From contig CAWAQJ010000019.1 in the NCBI GenBank assembly GCA_963784175.1, forward strand, positions 1 through 64,000: DNA of 64,000 nt. Reading direction: 5' to 3'. Source of the DNA: JAIBJN01 sp963784175. GTDB taxonomy: Bacteria > Actinomycetota > Thermoleophilia > Gaiellales > Gaiellaceae. Within the stretch, counting starts at the first letter, position 1, and every line of letters begins with the position of its first letter. Below the pieces are notes generated by a model. That model had not been told where the DNA came from and did not search any database. It saw only the letters and a program-made list of their open reading frames with translations. A program made the translations under genes and the position numbers. Of this stretch, positions 26,568-36,054 are shown one piece after another.

Positions 26568-26574
26568 CCGTCTG

Positions 26575-26611
26575 GCGGGGCCGACCGGGCCCTCCGCCCG
26601 GTCGGCCCCGC
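26575..26611. terminator. Bidirectional terminator
   Basis: Perfect 16-bp GC stem (26575-26590 with 26596-26611), 5-base loop, between the convergent DUF6766 and DUF892 genes, 7 bases from either stop. Confidence 0.85.
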
Positions 26612-26618
26612 GTCACGG

Positions 26619-27119
26619 TTAGGCAGCTGCGGTGACGCCTTCCTTGCTCAGGCGGGTGGCGATCTTCTCGACTTCTCTGAGCGCTTCCTTCTCCTGCTTG
26701 AGGTTCTTGTCGAGCAGGTCCACGGCCTCGTCCTCGCCGAGGCCCTTCGCCATCCGGCGCAGGCCCTCGTACGCGGCGATCTCGTAGTTCTCGGTGCGTG
26801 CTGCCGCACCGGCGTCCACGAGGTCGATCAGGCTCGGCGAGGTCTCCTCGACGAGCTGGTCGTGCTCCTTCTTGAGACCCTCGAAGCCGACGCACTCCTC
26901 CTCGTGCGGCTCCTCGCCGAGAAGCTCGAAGACCTTCTCGACGTTGGTGACGTGCTGCCGCGTTTCCTTCAGATGGCTCTCGAGGCCCGCAGCGAACTCC
27001 TCGTCCTTGACCTCCTCGATCAGCTTGGGAAGCGCCTCGCCGGCGAGCTTCCGCTCGACGTAGAGGATGTCCCCGAGCTCGTGGAGGAACAGCTCCCGCG
27101 GGCTTGTGATGTCCGGCAT
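26619..27119 (-). CDS. DUF892/YciF ferritin-like protein
   Basis: 166 residues of four-helix ferritin-like fold: ELFLHELGDILYVERKL, LESHLKETRQHVTNVEKVF, RTENYEIAAYEGLRRMA, LDKNLKQEKEALREVE. Glu and His positions suit a di-metal centre. YciF-like proteins are stress-induced. ATG at 27119 behind AAAGGGG. Confidence 0.87.
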   Translation of the reverse strand: MPDITSPRELFLHELGDILYVERKLAGEALPKLIEEVKDEEFAAGLESHLKETRQHVTNVEKVFELLGEEPHEEECVGFEGLKKEHDQLVEETSPSLIDLVDAGAAARTENYEIAAYEGLRRMAKGLGEDEAVDLLDKNLKQEKEALREVEKIATRLSKEGVTAAA

Positions 27120-27252
27120 TGCATGACCCCTTTCTCGCGTGTGTCGCTTCCCGATACCCACGGGCCCGGCTTCGTAACGCGCTTTCGGTCACGAGATGTT
27201 TCGGGGCCTTCCAGCTCGGTAGGAGAAGGCAGAGCCACCCGAGGAGGAATCC

Positions 27253-27696
27253 ATGAAGCGCACGCTGTCCATCGCCGCTCTTGCGGCGGCACTGACGTAT
27301 TTCTTCGACCGGCAGAACGGCAAGCGCCGCCGGCGCATGGCGGTCGACCGGACGGCCGGCTTCTTCCGGCACAGGATCCGTCAGCTCGATCGGAAGCGGC
27401 AAGGCGTCGTCTCCACCGGGCACGGAGTCGCCCAGAAGGCGAAGCACCTGCGCGAGGAAGAGAAGCCGCAGCCGAACGACGCGACCCTGAAGGCCAAGGT
27501 CGAGAGCGAGGTCTTCCGCGACGCACGCGTCCCCAAGGGCCAGGTGGACGTCAACGCGGAGGACGGCGTCGTCTATCTGAGGGGCGAGGTCGAGTCCCCC
27601 GATCTCGTGGCCGAGCTCGAGCAGGCGACGCGCAATGTCCACGGCGTTCGGAAGGTCGAGAACCTGCTCCACACGCCCGAAGGCACGGTGTCGTAG
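27253..27696 (+). CDS. BON-domain protein
   Basis: 147 residues. A short hydrophobic start (SIAALAAALTYFFDRQNGKR) is followed by a basic stretch, then a BON domain (ATLKAKVESEVFRDARVPKG, VYLRGEVESPDLVAELEQAT). BON domains attach to membranes or cell wall under stress. GAGGAG precedes the ATG. It is followed 2 bases later by a small hypothetical gene. Confidence 0.85.
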   Translation: MKRTLSIAALAAALTYFFDRQNGKRRRRMAVDRTAGFFRHRIRQLDRKRQGVVSTGHGVAQKAKHLREEEKPQPNDATLKAKVESEVFRDARVPKGQVDVNAEDGVVYLRGEVESPDLVAELEQATRNVHGVRKVENLLHTPEGTVS

Positions 27697-27698
27697 CG

Positions 27699-27995
27699 AT
27701 GCAGGAGCCCGGCCTCGACAGCCAGGAGTGGGAGACCGAGTGGGCGGCGCTCGAGCCGCTCGTCATCGACTCGCCGGCCGAGGCGCTGCCGGAGCTCGAC
27801 CGCCTCGTCGGGCGCATGCTTGTCGCGCAGGAGGGCATCGACCCGGAGGTGTTGGCCGGCTACCGCGCTGGGCACGACATCGCGACTCGCGTCGACCGTG
27901 GCGACGACATCGATCCTGCCGAGGTCGGGCAGGCCGTCGGCCTCTTCCGCGAGCTGTACGAGCATCTCGTCGCGCGGGGGTCGCCGGAGCTCTAG
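27699..27995 (+). CDS. Small acidic hypothetical protein
   Basis: 98 residues, acidic and mostly helical: MQEPGLDSQEWETEWAALEP, LDRLVGRMLVAQ, VGQAVGLFRELYEHLV. The start overlaps nothing but lies 2 bases after the BON gene stop, so it is probably in its operon. No family recognised. Confidence 0.65.
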   Translation: MQEPGLDSQEWETEWAALEPLVIDSPAEALPELDRLVGRMLVAQEGIDPEVLAGYRAGHDIATRVDRGDDIDPAEVGQAVGLFRELYEHLVARGSPEL

Positions 27996-28044
27996 GAGTC
28001 GAGCAAGCCGCGTACCCCGCCCGGGGGTACGATGCGGCCGCTCG

Positions 28045-28497
28045 ATGCCGGAACGGTTCGACACGACGCTCCAGGTCGAAGGGCGCACCGCGACCTTCTT
28101 CGAGGTGCCGCTGGACGTGCCCGCGATCTTCGGCCGGGCGAGGCCGCCCGTGCGGGTCACGATCGGAGACCACACGTACAGGAGCACGATCGCCGTCTAC
28201 GGAGGCCGCTACTTCCTCCCGCTCAACCGCCAGAACCGCGAGGCCGCCGGCGTCGCGGCAGGCGAGCGGATCACCGTTGAGCTCGAGGCCGACCTGGAGG
28301 AGCGAACGGTCGAGGTCCCCGACGACCTACGCGCCGCGCTCGATGGGGACGACGAGGCGCGCAGCGCCTTCGAATCGCTCTCCTACACCCATCGCAGGGA
28401 GTACGCGGACTGGATCGTCGAGGCCAAGCGCGACGAGACGCGCCGGCGCAGGATCGCGAAGACGCTCGAGCGCCTCCGCTCAGGCGACACCCGTTGA
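28045..28497 (+). CDS. DUF1905/YdeI-type protein
   Basis: 150 residues. Residues 1-95 are a DUF1905 barrel (ATFFEVPLDVPAIFGRARPP, YFLPLNRQNREAAGVAAGER), residues 105-150 the YdeI/OmpD-associated helical segment (AFESLSYTHRREYADWIVEA). Members are linked to stress and bacteriocin tolerance; mechanism unknown. Confidence 0.82.
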   Translation: MPERFDTTLQVEGRTATFFEVPLDVPAIFGRARPPVRVTIGDHTYRSTIAVYGGRYFLPLNRQNREAAGVAAGERITVELEADLEERTVEVPDDLRAALDGDDEARSAFESLSYTHRREYADWIVEAKRDETRRRRIAKTLERLRSGDTR

Positions 28498-28498
28498 G

Positions 28499-28706
28499 CT
28501 AGACGGTGTTCCTACGCTCCACGACGGAGCCGTCCTGTCTCATGGACGATCAGGTCCGCGCCGTTTGCCTCCGCCTGCGCTTGGGCCGCTCTTTCGGCCC
28601 GCACCTTCTTGTCGTGTCGAGAGGCGGCGCCGGCGGCGCCCTCGACGTCGACCGCCCATTTCTCAACATCCTCGCGATACGTGATGTGTGCGTCACCCTC
28701 AGCCAC
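28499..28706 (-). CDS. DUF2188-type small protein, one frameshift
   Basis: About 68 residues. GTG start; HITYREDVEKWAVDVEGA then SRHDKKVRAERAAQAQAEAN and GADLIVH match DUF2188. One extra G near 28543 shifts the frame; the normal family ending RQDGSVVERRNTV runs to the TAG at 28499-28501. Function unknown. Confidence 0.7.
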
Positions 28707-28783
28707 TGCCCCGCCTCCTTTCCTGGTCCACCAGCATCGGGCGCGCCGCGGCCGCAGAGCGGCGCGCCCGGTCGTTGCCCAAC

Positions 28784-29089
28784 TCAAAGAGACTGTCGTT
28801 TGCTTCCGCGCGCACGTGCCGTTTCTCCCTTCGCTGCAAGAGGCACGGCCATCCTCTCCCGCTGCGGATAGCTGCTGTTTCCCGCCCCGGCCGACGCAAA
28901 AACCAGGGCGAGCCGATTCCTAGGCGGCGGCGCCGAGGCCTTGCAACGAGCCTCGTTGTCGTCGTCGTAGACGGTCTCTCCTGCGCGCTCGCGGAGGCGC
29001 GCCCGCACCGCCTCCAGGAGCTCCGCATCCCGTTCGTCCTCTTCCTGCTCGAGGCGATCCCAGAGATCGCTGGCGCCCTCACCCCACAT
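28784..29089 (-). CDS. Hypothetical protein, doubtful
   Basis: 101 residues: an acidic helical start (WDRLEQEEDERDAELLEAVR) that looks coding, then a low-complexity tail that may be read-through of non-coding DNA. It starts 70 bases after the repeat-protein gene. No family recognised. Confidence 0.4.
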   Translation of the reverse strand: MWGEGASDLWDRLEQEEDERDAELLEAVRARLRERAGETVYDDDNEARCKASAPPPRNRLALVFASAGAGNSSYPQRERMAVPLAAKGETARARGSKRQSL

Positions 29090-29158
29090 TGCTGACCCCC
29101 GTCCTCGGATGAATCCCTTCGGGCTTCAGATACCCGCAGGAGAGGAAGGCCGAAACCG

Positions 29159-31331
29159 CTAGCGGAACGAGTTGTACTGCGTGCTGTTCGCTTTGGCCGT
29201 CCCGCCCTGCCTGATGGGCACGCCGACCTTCTCCACGCTCGAGCACGTGCCGCCCCGGCCGTCGGAGACCGTGTAGACGATCCGATACACGCGCCCGTTG
29301 CCCTTCGGAGCGCGCTCCGCCCGAAGCTTGATCTGGTGCGGCTTCCCGGAAACGCGCTGGGCGTCGGGCGATCGGTCTCCGGGGCCGCTGACCAGCTTCG
29401 TCTTCTCGTCCTGCGTCACTGCTGTGATCGCGAACGTGAGCGGATCGCCGTTCGCATCGGTTGCGCCGGAGAGCGCGACCAGGACGAACGCGCGCTGCGG
29501 TGACCAGAGCTTCGTCTTCGACGGAACCACGTTCGCGCAACCGGGCGCCACGATTCGGCTGCCGGACGGTCACCGACACCAGCCCCTGGTCGGTGAGCAG
29601 GCCGTCCGAGACCTCGTAGGTGAAGCTGTCGGGGCCGAGGTAGCCCGGGTCGGGCGTGTAGGTGCACGTGGTCGCGTTGCACGTGACGGCCCCGTGGTCG
29701 GGATCGCTCGGCGTGGCGACCGAGAGCGTGTCGCCGTCGATGTCGGTGTCACCGACGAGCACGCCGACGTTGCCGGGCATGTCCATGTCCGTCATCAGGC
29801 TGTCGTCGTCTGCGACCGGCGCGTCGTTGACGCCCGTGACGGTGACCGAGACGGAGCCGGTGTCCGTCCCGCCGTTGCCGTCGCTGACCGTGTACGTGAA
29901 CGTGTCGGCGCCCGTGTAGTTGAGCGCGGGCGTGTATGTGCAGGTGGTTGCGTCGCAGGAGGCGGTGCCGTGGGCGCCGTTCGTGGAGCCGGTCACGGAG
30001 AGGGAGTCGCCCTCGAGATCGGTGTCGTTCGGGAGGACGTCGACCTGACCGGCGGTCTCCTCCGGGGTCGAGAGCGAGTCGTCGACCGCGAGCGGGGCGT
30101 CGTTGCCGGGGAGCACCGTGACGGTGACCGTCCCGGTGTCCGACTTGCCGCGGCCGTCCGAGACCGTGTAGACGAAGGAGTCCGGCCCGTTGTAGTTCGC
30201 GCTCGGCGTGTACGTGCAGACCCCGCCGGCGGCGCAGGAGACCGTACCGTGGGCCGCCGTCGGTGCCGACGTCGACACGCTCAGGGTGTCACCGTCGACG
30301 TCCGTGTCGCCGACCAGCACGTTCGTCGCGCCGGCGTTGTCCTCGAGCGTGGAGATCGCGTCGTCGTCGGCCACCGGTGGGGTGTTCTCCGGAGTGACGG
30401 TGATGTTCACCGTCGCCGTGTCCGTGCCGCCGTGCCCGTCGGAGATCGTGTACTGGAACGAATCCGGCCCGCTGTAGTCCGCGACCGGCGTGTAGCTGCA
30501 CCCGCCGCCGCCCAGGCAGGCGACGGTGCCGTGCGAGGCGGCCGGCGTGAGAGTCGTGACGAGAAGCGTGTCGCCGTCGATGTCGACGTCGTTCGTGCGC
30601 ACGTTGAGCGAGCCCATCTGATCCTCGGAGGTGACGAGCGAGTCGTCGACCGCGTTCGGGACATCGTTCACGGGCGTGACCGTGACGTCGACATTGGCCG
30701 TGTCCGTCCCGCCCTGACCGTCGGTGATCGTGTACGAAAAGGTGTCGAAGCCCTCGAAGTTCGGTTCCGGCGTGTAGGTGCAGATGCCGCCGACCGTGCA
30801 CGAGACCGCGCCGTTGTCGGCTGTCGGCTCGAGCGTCTCGACGGCGATCGGGTCGCCGTCGTCGTCGGTGTCGTTGGCGAAGACGTCGACGCTGTCCGAC
30901 GTGTCCTCGGCGAGGGTGAGCGAGTCGTCGCCCGCGCTCGGCTCCTCGTTCGTCGGCACGACCTCGACGGCGACGTCCCCGATGTCCGTGCCGCCCTGGC
31001 CGTCGGACACCGTGTACGTGAACGAGTCGGCGCCGGAGAAGTCCGGGTCGTTGGGGATGTAGACGCAGTCGGATCCGCTGCAGCTCACGGAGCCGTTCGC
31101 GCCGTCCGTCCAGTCCTCGATCGAGAGCGGGTCGCTGTCGGGATCGGTGTCGTTTTCGAGGACGTTCGTGCTGCCCGCCGTTCCCTCCGCCGTGTTGAGC
31201 TCGTCCGGGTTGGCTACCGGAGGCTCGTTCGCGCCTTCGTCCGCGAGCGTGACCTGCGCCTGGATGCCAACCACGAGCGTGAAGCCCACGGCCAGGACGG
31301 CAACGCGCGCGAGGAGGCTGATGGAGGGCAT
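29159..31331 (-). CDS. Secreted cadherin-like repeat protein, one frameshift
   Basis: Surface or secreted protein of about 723 residues. Signal peptide, then six tandem repeats of about 92 residues of the Big/cadherin-like (VCBS-type) kind. Each has an NDTDxDGDxLxV-type calcium loop, a VSC...CxYTP disulfide pair and DSFTYTVSDGxGGTD. Near 29548 the frame shifts by one base; the C-terminal domain (SGATDANGDPLTFAIT, VYRIVYTVSDGRGGTCSSVE) follows to the TAG at 29159-29161. It may serve adhesion. ATG at 31331 starts the signal peptide. Confidence 0.82.
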
Positions 31332-31449
31332 GTGTCGTGAGATCCCGTGTCCGCAGGCTGTCGAGGTCGCGCGGCCGCGCGCGTGCAACTAGATGTCGGA
31401 CGGCGCCGGCCACTCCATGAGGCCCCGGATGAGGGTTTGAAGGAGAGTT

Positions 31450-31475
31450 CGGGAGAGGGCCGAGGCCCTCTCCCG
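31450..31475 (-). terminator. Terminator after the substrate-binding protein
   Basis: 11-bp perfect stem (31450-31460 with 31465-31475), loop CGAG, 15 bases after the stop at 31491. Confidence 0.75.
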
Positions 31476-31490
31476 ATGTCCCCGTGGTCG

Positions 31491-32882
31491 CTAGCCGGTG
31501 CGAGCGGCCTCGACCACCTCCTCATCGGGCGAGAAGGACTTCTCCACTTCCAGCTGCTCCTCTCCGCGGAAGATCGTGAAGCCCACGACCGCTCCCGTGG
31601 CAAGCGTGGGATCGCCGTTCTCGTTGAAGTTGAAGTCGCCGAGGAACCCGCCCTTCACCTCGGTGGCGAACAGCTGCTCGATGACCCCGGAGCGCGTGTA
31701 GTCGGAGTTCGCGATCGCCTCGAGGACGATCTGGGCCGCCTGGGCGCCGTAGACGCCGTACGGATCGACGGGCTGGTCGCCCACCCTCGTCGCGAACTCG
31801 TCGATGAACTCCTGGCCGGCCGGGCCGAACTCCTCGATGGGCACGCCGGCGACCGAGAAGAAGGCGCCACGCGTGTTCTCGACGCCGGACTCGTCGATCG
31901 AGCTCTGCTGGGTGAAACCGTCGGGCATGTACAGCTTGACGGTCTCGTTGTCCCCCAGGACCTTGACCTTGTCCTTGATCACCTGAGCGCCGTTCTCGTC
32001 GGTGAGGCCGCCGAGGAAGACGCCGTCGGCTCCGGATTGCTTGATCTTGTTCATCAGCGCCTCGTAGTTCGTGGCGCGCGGGTCCCAGGCGTCGAAGCCG
32101 AGAACCTCGATCCCGAGGTGCTCGGCGGCCCCACGGACGTTCGTCGCGACTCCGAGCCCGTAGGCCTCCTTGTCGTTGAGGATGTACAGCTTCGTCGTGC
32201 CCTGCTCCTGCATGAACTGCGCGAGCGCGGCACCCTGGTAGGCGTCGTGGGCCACGACGCGAACGTAGTTCCGCGTGCCCGACGGGTAGTAGCGATCGGG
32301 CTCGTCGTCCGCGCAGCCCGGCCCGCCCTCGGTCAGGCAGACGTACGTATTCGCCGGCGAGACCATTGCGAGGCCGCCGCCCGGCGCCTGGTTGAGCACG
32401 GGTAGCTCGACCGCGGCGCAGCCGGAGTTGAACGTGCCGATCACGGCCAGCAGCGAAGCGTTCTCGGCGTACGCGTTGGCGTTCTGACTGCACTTGCCCG
32501 GATCCCACTTGCCGAGCTGCGCCGTCGAGTCGTCGCACGACTGGAAGCCGACGTTGACCGCGCCTGCCTTCCATCCTGCCGAGTCGAGCACCTGGCGGAT
32601 CGCTTCGACGATCTGCAGAGTCTGCGTCCGCGAGGACCCCTGGAGCACCATGTCCGAGGCGATCAGGACATCGGGGTCGCCCTCCCCCTCGTACTCGACG
32701 TCGGTGCACGAGGCCGACGGGAGCGCCGTCACCTCCGGCAGCGTCGGAACGCCTTCCGCTTCCGAATTGCCTGTGCCCTCCCCGGCGCTCCCACCTTCGT
32801 CCCCTCCGCAGCCCACGGCTGCGATCGCGAACGTGGCGGCGAGGAGCGCGAGCGCCGCCAGCATCGTGGTTCGCTTCACCAC
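31491..32882 (-). CDS. ABC transporter substrate-binding lipoprotein, branched-chain amino acid type
   Basis: 463 residues, Peripla_BP_6 fold. Lipoprotein signal with lipobox AVGC near residue 25, then a Gly/Glu-rich linker. Core features: DVLIASDMVLQGSSRTQTLQ, VIGTFNSGCAAVELPVLNQ, YYPSGTRNYVRVVAHDAYQG, and GVFLGGLTDENGA. No permease or ATPase gene is adjacent, so it is an orphan binder. It is divergent from the SARP-type regulator, with 11-bp repeats between. Confidence 0.87.
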   Translation of the reverse strand: MVKRTTMLAALALLAATFAIAAVGCGGDEGGSAGEGTGNSEAEGVPTLPEVTALPSASCTDVEYEGEGDPDVLIASDMVLQGSSRTQTLQIVEAIRQVLDSAGWKAGAVNVGFQSCDDSTAQLGKWDPGKCSQNANAYAENASLLAVIGTFNSGCAAVELPVLNQAPGGGLAMVSPANTYVCLTEGGPGCADDEPDRYYPSGTRNYVRVVAHDAYQGAALAQFMQEQGTTKLYILNDKEAYGLGVATNVRGAAEHLGIEVLGFDAWDPRATNYEALMNKIKQSGADGVFLGGLTDENGAQVIKDKVKVLGDNETVKLYMPDGFTQQSSIDESGVENTRGAFFSVAGVPIEEFGPAGQEFIDEFATRVGDQPVDPYGVYGAQAAQIVLEAIANSDYTRSGVIEQLFATEVKGGFLGDFNFNENGDPTLATGAVVGFTIFRGEEQLEVEKSFSPDEEVVEAARTG

Positions 32883-32982
32883 AGAATCCCTCCTTCTCGC
32901 CGATTGACGCGCAGGCGCCCTAACCCGTGACGGCCCCGTTCGTCGGACCTGTCAAGTCGGCGCCGCTGGAACGCTCACCAAC

Positions 32983-33026
32983 GCAGGCAAACGGGGGCGA
33001 AAAACGGAGCAAACGCGGAGCAAAGG
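32983..33026. repeat. Four 11-bp tandem repeats, SARP-operator-like
   Basis: Units GCAGGCAAACG, GGGGCGAAAAA, CGGAGCAAACG and CGGAGCAAAGG run head to tail from 32983 to 33026. Core is (A/G)GC(A/G)AAA with 11-bp period. SARP regulators bind direct heptamers at 11-bp spacing. The array lies between the substrate-binding gene and the SARP-type gene. Confidence 0.6.
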
Positions 33027-33042
33027 GCACGGGGGTCTCTCG

Positions 33043-34821
33043 TTCTCGCTGCTCGGGCCGCTCGAGGCCCGTGTCGACGGCGAGGCGCTCCCGCTCGGCG
33101 GCGCGCGGCAGCGCTCGCTGCTCGCACTTCTGCTCCTGCACGCCAACGAGCCCGTCTCGCGCGAGCGGCTGATCGAGGGGGTGTGGGGCGCCGAGCGGCC
33201 GAGCACGATCGCCGCCGCCCTGAACGTCCACCTGTCGAAGATCCGCAAGCTCGTGGCGGCGGGGGGTGCGGACGCGGCGCTCGTGACCGAGCTGCACGGC
33301 TACGCCCTTCGGATCGACCCGGAACGGCTCGACGTGCACCGCTTCGAGCGGCTGGGCCGCGAGGGGCGGCAGGCATTGCTGGCCGGCCGCCCCGAGGAGG
33401 CCAACGCGATCCTCGAGCGGGCCCTCGCGCTCTGGCGCGGCCCGCCGCTCGCCGAGCTCGAGCTCGACGCATCGGTGGGCGGTGCGCTGGGCCGCCTCTG
33501 CGAGCTGCGCCTGTCTGCGCTCGAGGACCGCTTCGAGGCCGGGCTCCAGGCCGGCCGGCACACCGAGCTGGCAGCGGAGCTCGAGGAGTTCGTGCGCGAG
33601 CATCCCTTGCGCGAGCGCGCCAGGGCCGAGCTGATGCTCGCGCTCTATCGCAGCGGCCGTCAGTCGGAAGCCCTCCACGCCTACCGCGACGTGCGAGTGC
33701 TCCTTGCCGACGAGCTAGGGCTCGATCCAGGGCCGGAGCTCCAGCGTCTCGAGAAGGCGATCCTCGTCCAGGACCCGTCGCTCATCGTGTCGAAGCCACG
33801 CCGGCTGCCGCGACGCCGCAGTGCGCGACGCCTTGCAGCCGCGCTCGCCCTGGCCCTCGCCCTGGTGCCGGTGTTGGCCCTCGGCCGAGGCGGCCCCGGC
33901 CCACCGGCAGCCCAGCCACTTTCGGAGGTCGCGCTTGCGCAGGCGAGCGACGTCGCCGTCATCAATCCCGACACGAGCAAGGTGGTCGCCCGCGTGTCGG
34001 TCGGCTCCAGCCCCGGGCTCATCCGGGAGGGGGAAGGCTCCGTCTGGGTGGCGGACAGAGTCGACTTGACCGTGACCGAGATCGACCTCGAGAGCCACCG
34101 GGTGCTGCGCACTCTCGGAGTTGGCTTCCGGCCCGACCACCTGGCCGCGCGCAACGACACAGTCTGGGCGTTCGACAAGGAAGAGCGGGTCCTCGCGAGG
34201 TTCGGCGAGGAGCAGACGTGGGACCGCTTCGAGCACCCCGACTTCACCGAGGTCGACGTGCTCGCCCTGGACGACCAGGCCGTCTGGCTCGCCGGCGGAA
34301 GGCGGCTGATCCGCGTCGACCCCGACTCCGGCGCGGTCACCAAAAGCGTGTCGGTACCGGACCAGGTCGACGGCCTCGCAACCGCCGGCGGGAACGTGTG
34401 GGCCGTGAGCAGCTCCGCGGCGGCCATCCTCCGCATCGACCCCCTCACGGCCGAGATCCGTGACCGGATCCCGATGCCCGGACCTCTCGGCTCGGGCCGG
34501 ACGACACTCTCGATCTCCGCAGACACGGACTTCATCTGGGTGCTGAACGGCGATACGGCCATGGTCGTCAAGATCGACCCCACGCTCCACGACGTCGTGG
34601 AGACCTACCGGCTCCCGGCCGGCCGCGGTTCGCTCGCGCTCGCAGCAGGCGAGGGAGCCGCCTGGATCAGCAACGCGTTCGACGGAACCGTCACCCGCAT
34701 CGACGAGGGCACGAACGAGGTCGCCTCGATCGCCGTCAGCGCCTACTCGAGCCCGAAGGACGTCACCGTCGCGGGCGGGCTCGTCTGGGTCAGCGTCGCC
34801 GACGACAGGGCGCCCCACTAG
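33043..34821 (+). CDS. SARP/BTAD regulator with membrane helix and beta-propeller
   Basis: About 593 residues. The recognisable DNA-binding domain begins FSLLGPLEARVDGEAL at 33043 (OmpR-type wing), then a BTAD helical domain (LAAELEEFVREHPLRERARA), a membrane helix (RRLAAALALALALVPVLALG) and a C-terminal seven-bladed-type propeller with VWVADRVD, VWLAGG, VWAVSS, IWVLNG, AWISNA, VWVSVA blades, placed outside the cell. No ATG, GTG or TTG exists in frame between the stop at 32905 and 33043, so the start is unclear (rare start or sequence error). A GTG at 33181 is too far inside the HTH. Confidence 0.8.
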   Translation, partial: FSLLGPLEARVDGEALPLGGARQRSLLALLLLHANEPVSRERLIEGVWGAERPSTIAAALNVHLSKIRKLVAAGGADAALVTELHGYALRIDPERLDVHRFERLGREGRQALLAGRPEEANAILERALALWRGPPLAELELDASVGGALGRLCELRLSALEDRFEAGLQAGRHTELAAELEEFVREHPLRERARAELMLALYRSGRQSEALHAYRDVRVLLADELGLDPGPELQRLEKAILVQDPSLIVSKPRRLPRRRSARRLAAALALALALVPVLALGRGGPGPPAAQPLSEVALAQASDVAVINPDTSKVVARVSVGSSPGLIREGEGSVWVADRVDLTVTEIDLESHRVLRTLGVGFRPDHLAARNDTVWAFDKEERVLARFGEEQTWDRFEHPDFTEVDVLALDDQAVWLAGGRRLIRVDPDSGAVTKSVSVPDQVDGLATAGGNVWAVSSSAAAILRIDPLTAEIRDRIPMPGPLGSGRTTLSISADTDFIWVLNGDTAMVVKIDPTLHDVVETYRLPAGRGSLALAAGEGAAWISNAFDGTVTRIDEGTNEVASIAVSAYSSPKDVTVAGGLVWVSVADDRAPH

Positions 34822-34830
34822 TCGACAGAC

Positions 34831-34870
34831 TTGACATATCGACATACATCGTTACGATGGGTGTCGATAT
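34831..34870 (+). promoter_or_regulatory. Promoter and ArsR operator of arsR-arsM
   Basis: TTGACA (34831-34836), 16-base spacer, TACGAT (34853-34858). It is overlaid by a 35-bp imperfect inverted repeat from ATATCGACA (34836-34844) to TGTCGATAT (34862-34870) with inner arms CATCGT/ACGATG. The repeat covers the -10 and the start codon, typical of ArsR repression. Confidence 0.75.
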
Positions 34871-35213
34871 GAGCGTGAGCCTCGACGTGATCGCCTGTTG
34901 CCAGCCGCTCGCCGCTTCGCGGCTCTCCGACGAGGAAGCCGAGGCGACGGCGACGCTCTTCAAGGCGCTCGCCGACCCTGCGCGGGTCCGGATCGTGAAC
35001 ATGCTCGCGACCCGCGACGAGCCCGTCTGCGCCTGCGAGTTCCACCCCGCCCTCGGGCTCAGCCAGGCGACGGCGAGCCATCACCTGAAGAAGCTCACCG
35101 ACGCGGGCCTGCTCGAGCGCGAGCAGCGCGGCAAGTGGGCCTACTTCTCCCTGAACCCGGAGGCAGTGGCGGGTCTCGCCGGCCTCGTCGACTTTCCGGA
35201 GGTTGCCCGATGA
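34869..35213 (+). CDS. arsR: ArsR family repressor (arsM operon)
   Basis: 114 residues of winged-helix ArsR/SmtB type. LFKALADPARVRIVNMLATR, then VCACEF (a CxC metal site at the alpha-3 region) and recognition helix LSQATASHHLKKLTDAGLLE. An N-terminal CC pair (VIACCQPL) may add a ligand. ATG at 34869 is preferred to 34857 because the promoter puts the transcript start near 34865. It overlaps arsM by 4 bases. Confidence 0.9.
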   Translation: MSVSLDVIACCQPLAASRLSDEEAEATATLFKALADPARVRIVNMLATRDEPVCACEFHPALGLSQATASHHLKKLTDAGLLEREQRGKWAYFSLNPEAVAGLAGLVDFPEVAR

Positions 35214-36046
35214 GCACCGACGTCACCGCCACGCCCGACAGCAAGGACGCCATTCGCGAGCAGGTTCGCCAGCGCTACGCCGAGGCCGCCCGAACGGTCA
35301 CGGAAGGCTCCGGCGCAAGCTGTGGCAGCGGCTCCTGCTGCGAGAACGATCCGCCTGGCGCCTTCGGCGAGGTGCTCTATTCGGCCGACGAGAAGGGCGA
35401 GCTCCCCGACGCAGCTGCTCTGGCCAGCCTCGGCTGCGGCAACCCAACAGCAGTTGCCGATCTGAACGAGGGCGAGATCGTCCTCGACCTCGGCTCCGGC
35501 GGCGGGATCGACGTCATCCTCTCCGCCCGCCGCGTTGGTCCGACCGGCACCGCCTACGGCCTCGACATGACCGACGAGATGCTCGCCCTCGCGCAGCAGA
35601 ACGCCCGCGAGGCCGGCGTCGGAAACGTCCACTTTCTGAAGGGCCTGATCGAGGCGATCCCGCTTCCGGCCGACTCCGTCGATGTCGTCATCTCCAACTG
35701 CGTCATCAACCTCTCCGCCGACAAGCCGGCCGTGCTGACCGAGATGGCACGCGTCCTCAAGCCCGGCGGGCGCATTGGGATCACCGACGTCGTCGCCGAG
35801 GACCGACTGACTCCCGAGGAGCGCCTGGAACGCGGCGACTTCGCCGGCTGCATCGCCGGCGCGCTCTCGATCGGCGAGTACCAGGCGGGCCTCGAGGCCG
35901 CCGGCTTCGAGGACGTCAGTGTGACGTTCACGCATGAGGTAACCGACGGCATCCACGGTGCGATCGTGAAGGCGCGGACGCCCACCGACCCGGCGGCCAA
36001 GGGCCTTCCGGTCGTCCAGCCCGCAACGAGCGCAGGATGCTGCTGA
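35210..36046 (+). CDS. arsM: Arsenite methyltransferase ArsM
   Basis: SAM-dependent enzyme that methylates As(III). 278 residues: SAM motif VLDLGSGGGIDVILSARRVG, and conserved Cys in SLGCGNP and SNCVINLS that bind As(III). An N-terminal CGSGSCC cluster and the C-terminal GCC are extra thiols seen in ArsM. ATG overlaps the arsR stop (ATGA). Confidence 0.92.
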   Translation: MSTDVTATPDSKDAIREQVRQRYAEAARTVTEGSGASCGSGSCCENDPPGAFGEVLYSADEKGELPDAAALASLGCGNPTAVADLNEGEIVLDLGSGGGIDVILSARRVGPTGTAYGLDMTDEMLALAQQNAREAGVGNVHFLKGLIEAIPLPADSVDVVISNCVINLSADKPAVLTEMARVLKPGGRIGITDVVAEDRLTPEERLERGDFAGCIAGALSIGEYQAGLEAAGFEDVSVTFTHEVTDGIHGAIVKARTPTDPAAKGLPVVQPATSAGCC

Positions 36047-36054
36047 CGGGGTCG

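Noticed and set aside
29298..31340. A 680-residue plus-strand ORF opposite the cadherin-like repeats
   Set aside because: Low-complexity antisense shadow of a high-GC gene, with Arg/Val/Asp composition typical of such shadows.
33181..34821. GTG at 33181 as start of the SARP-type regulator
   Set aside because: It would remove the first half of the DNA-binding domain, which is clearly encoded from 33043.
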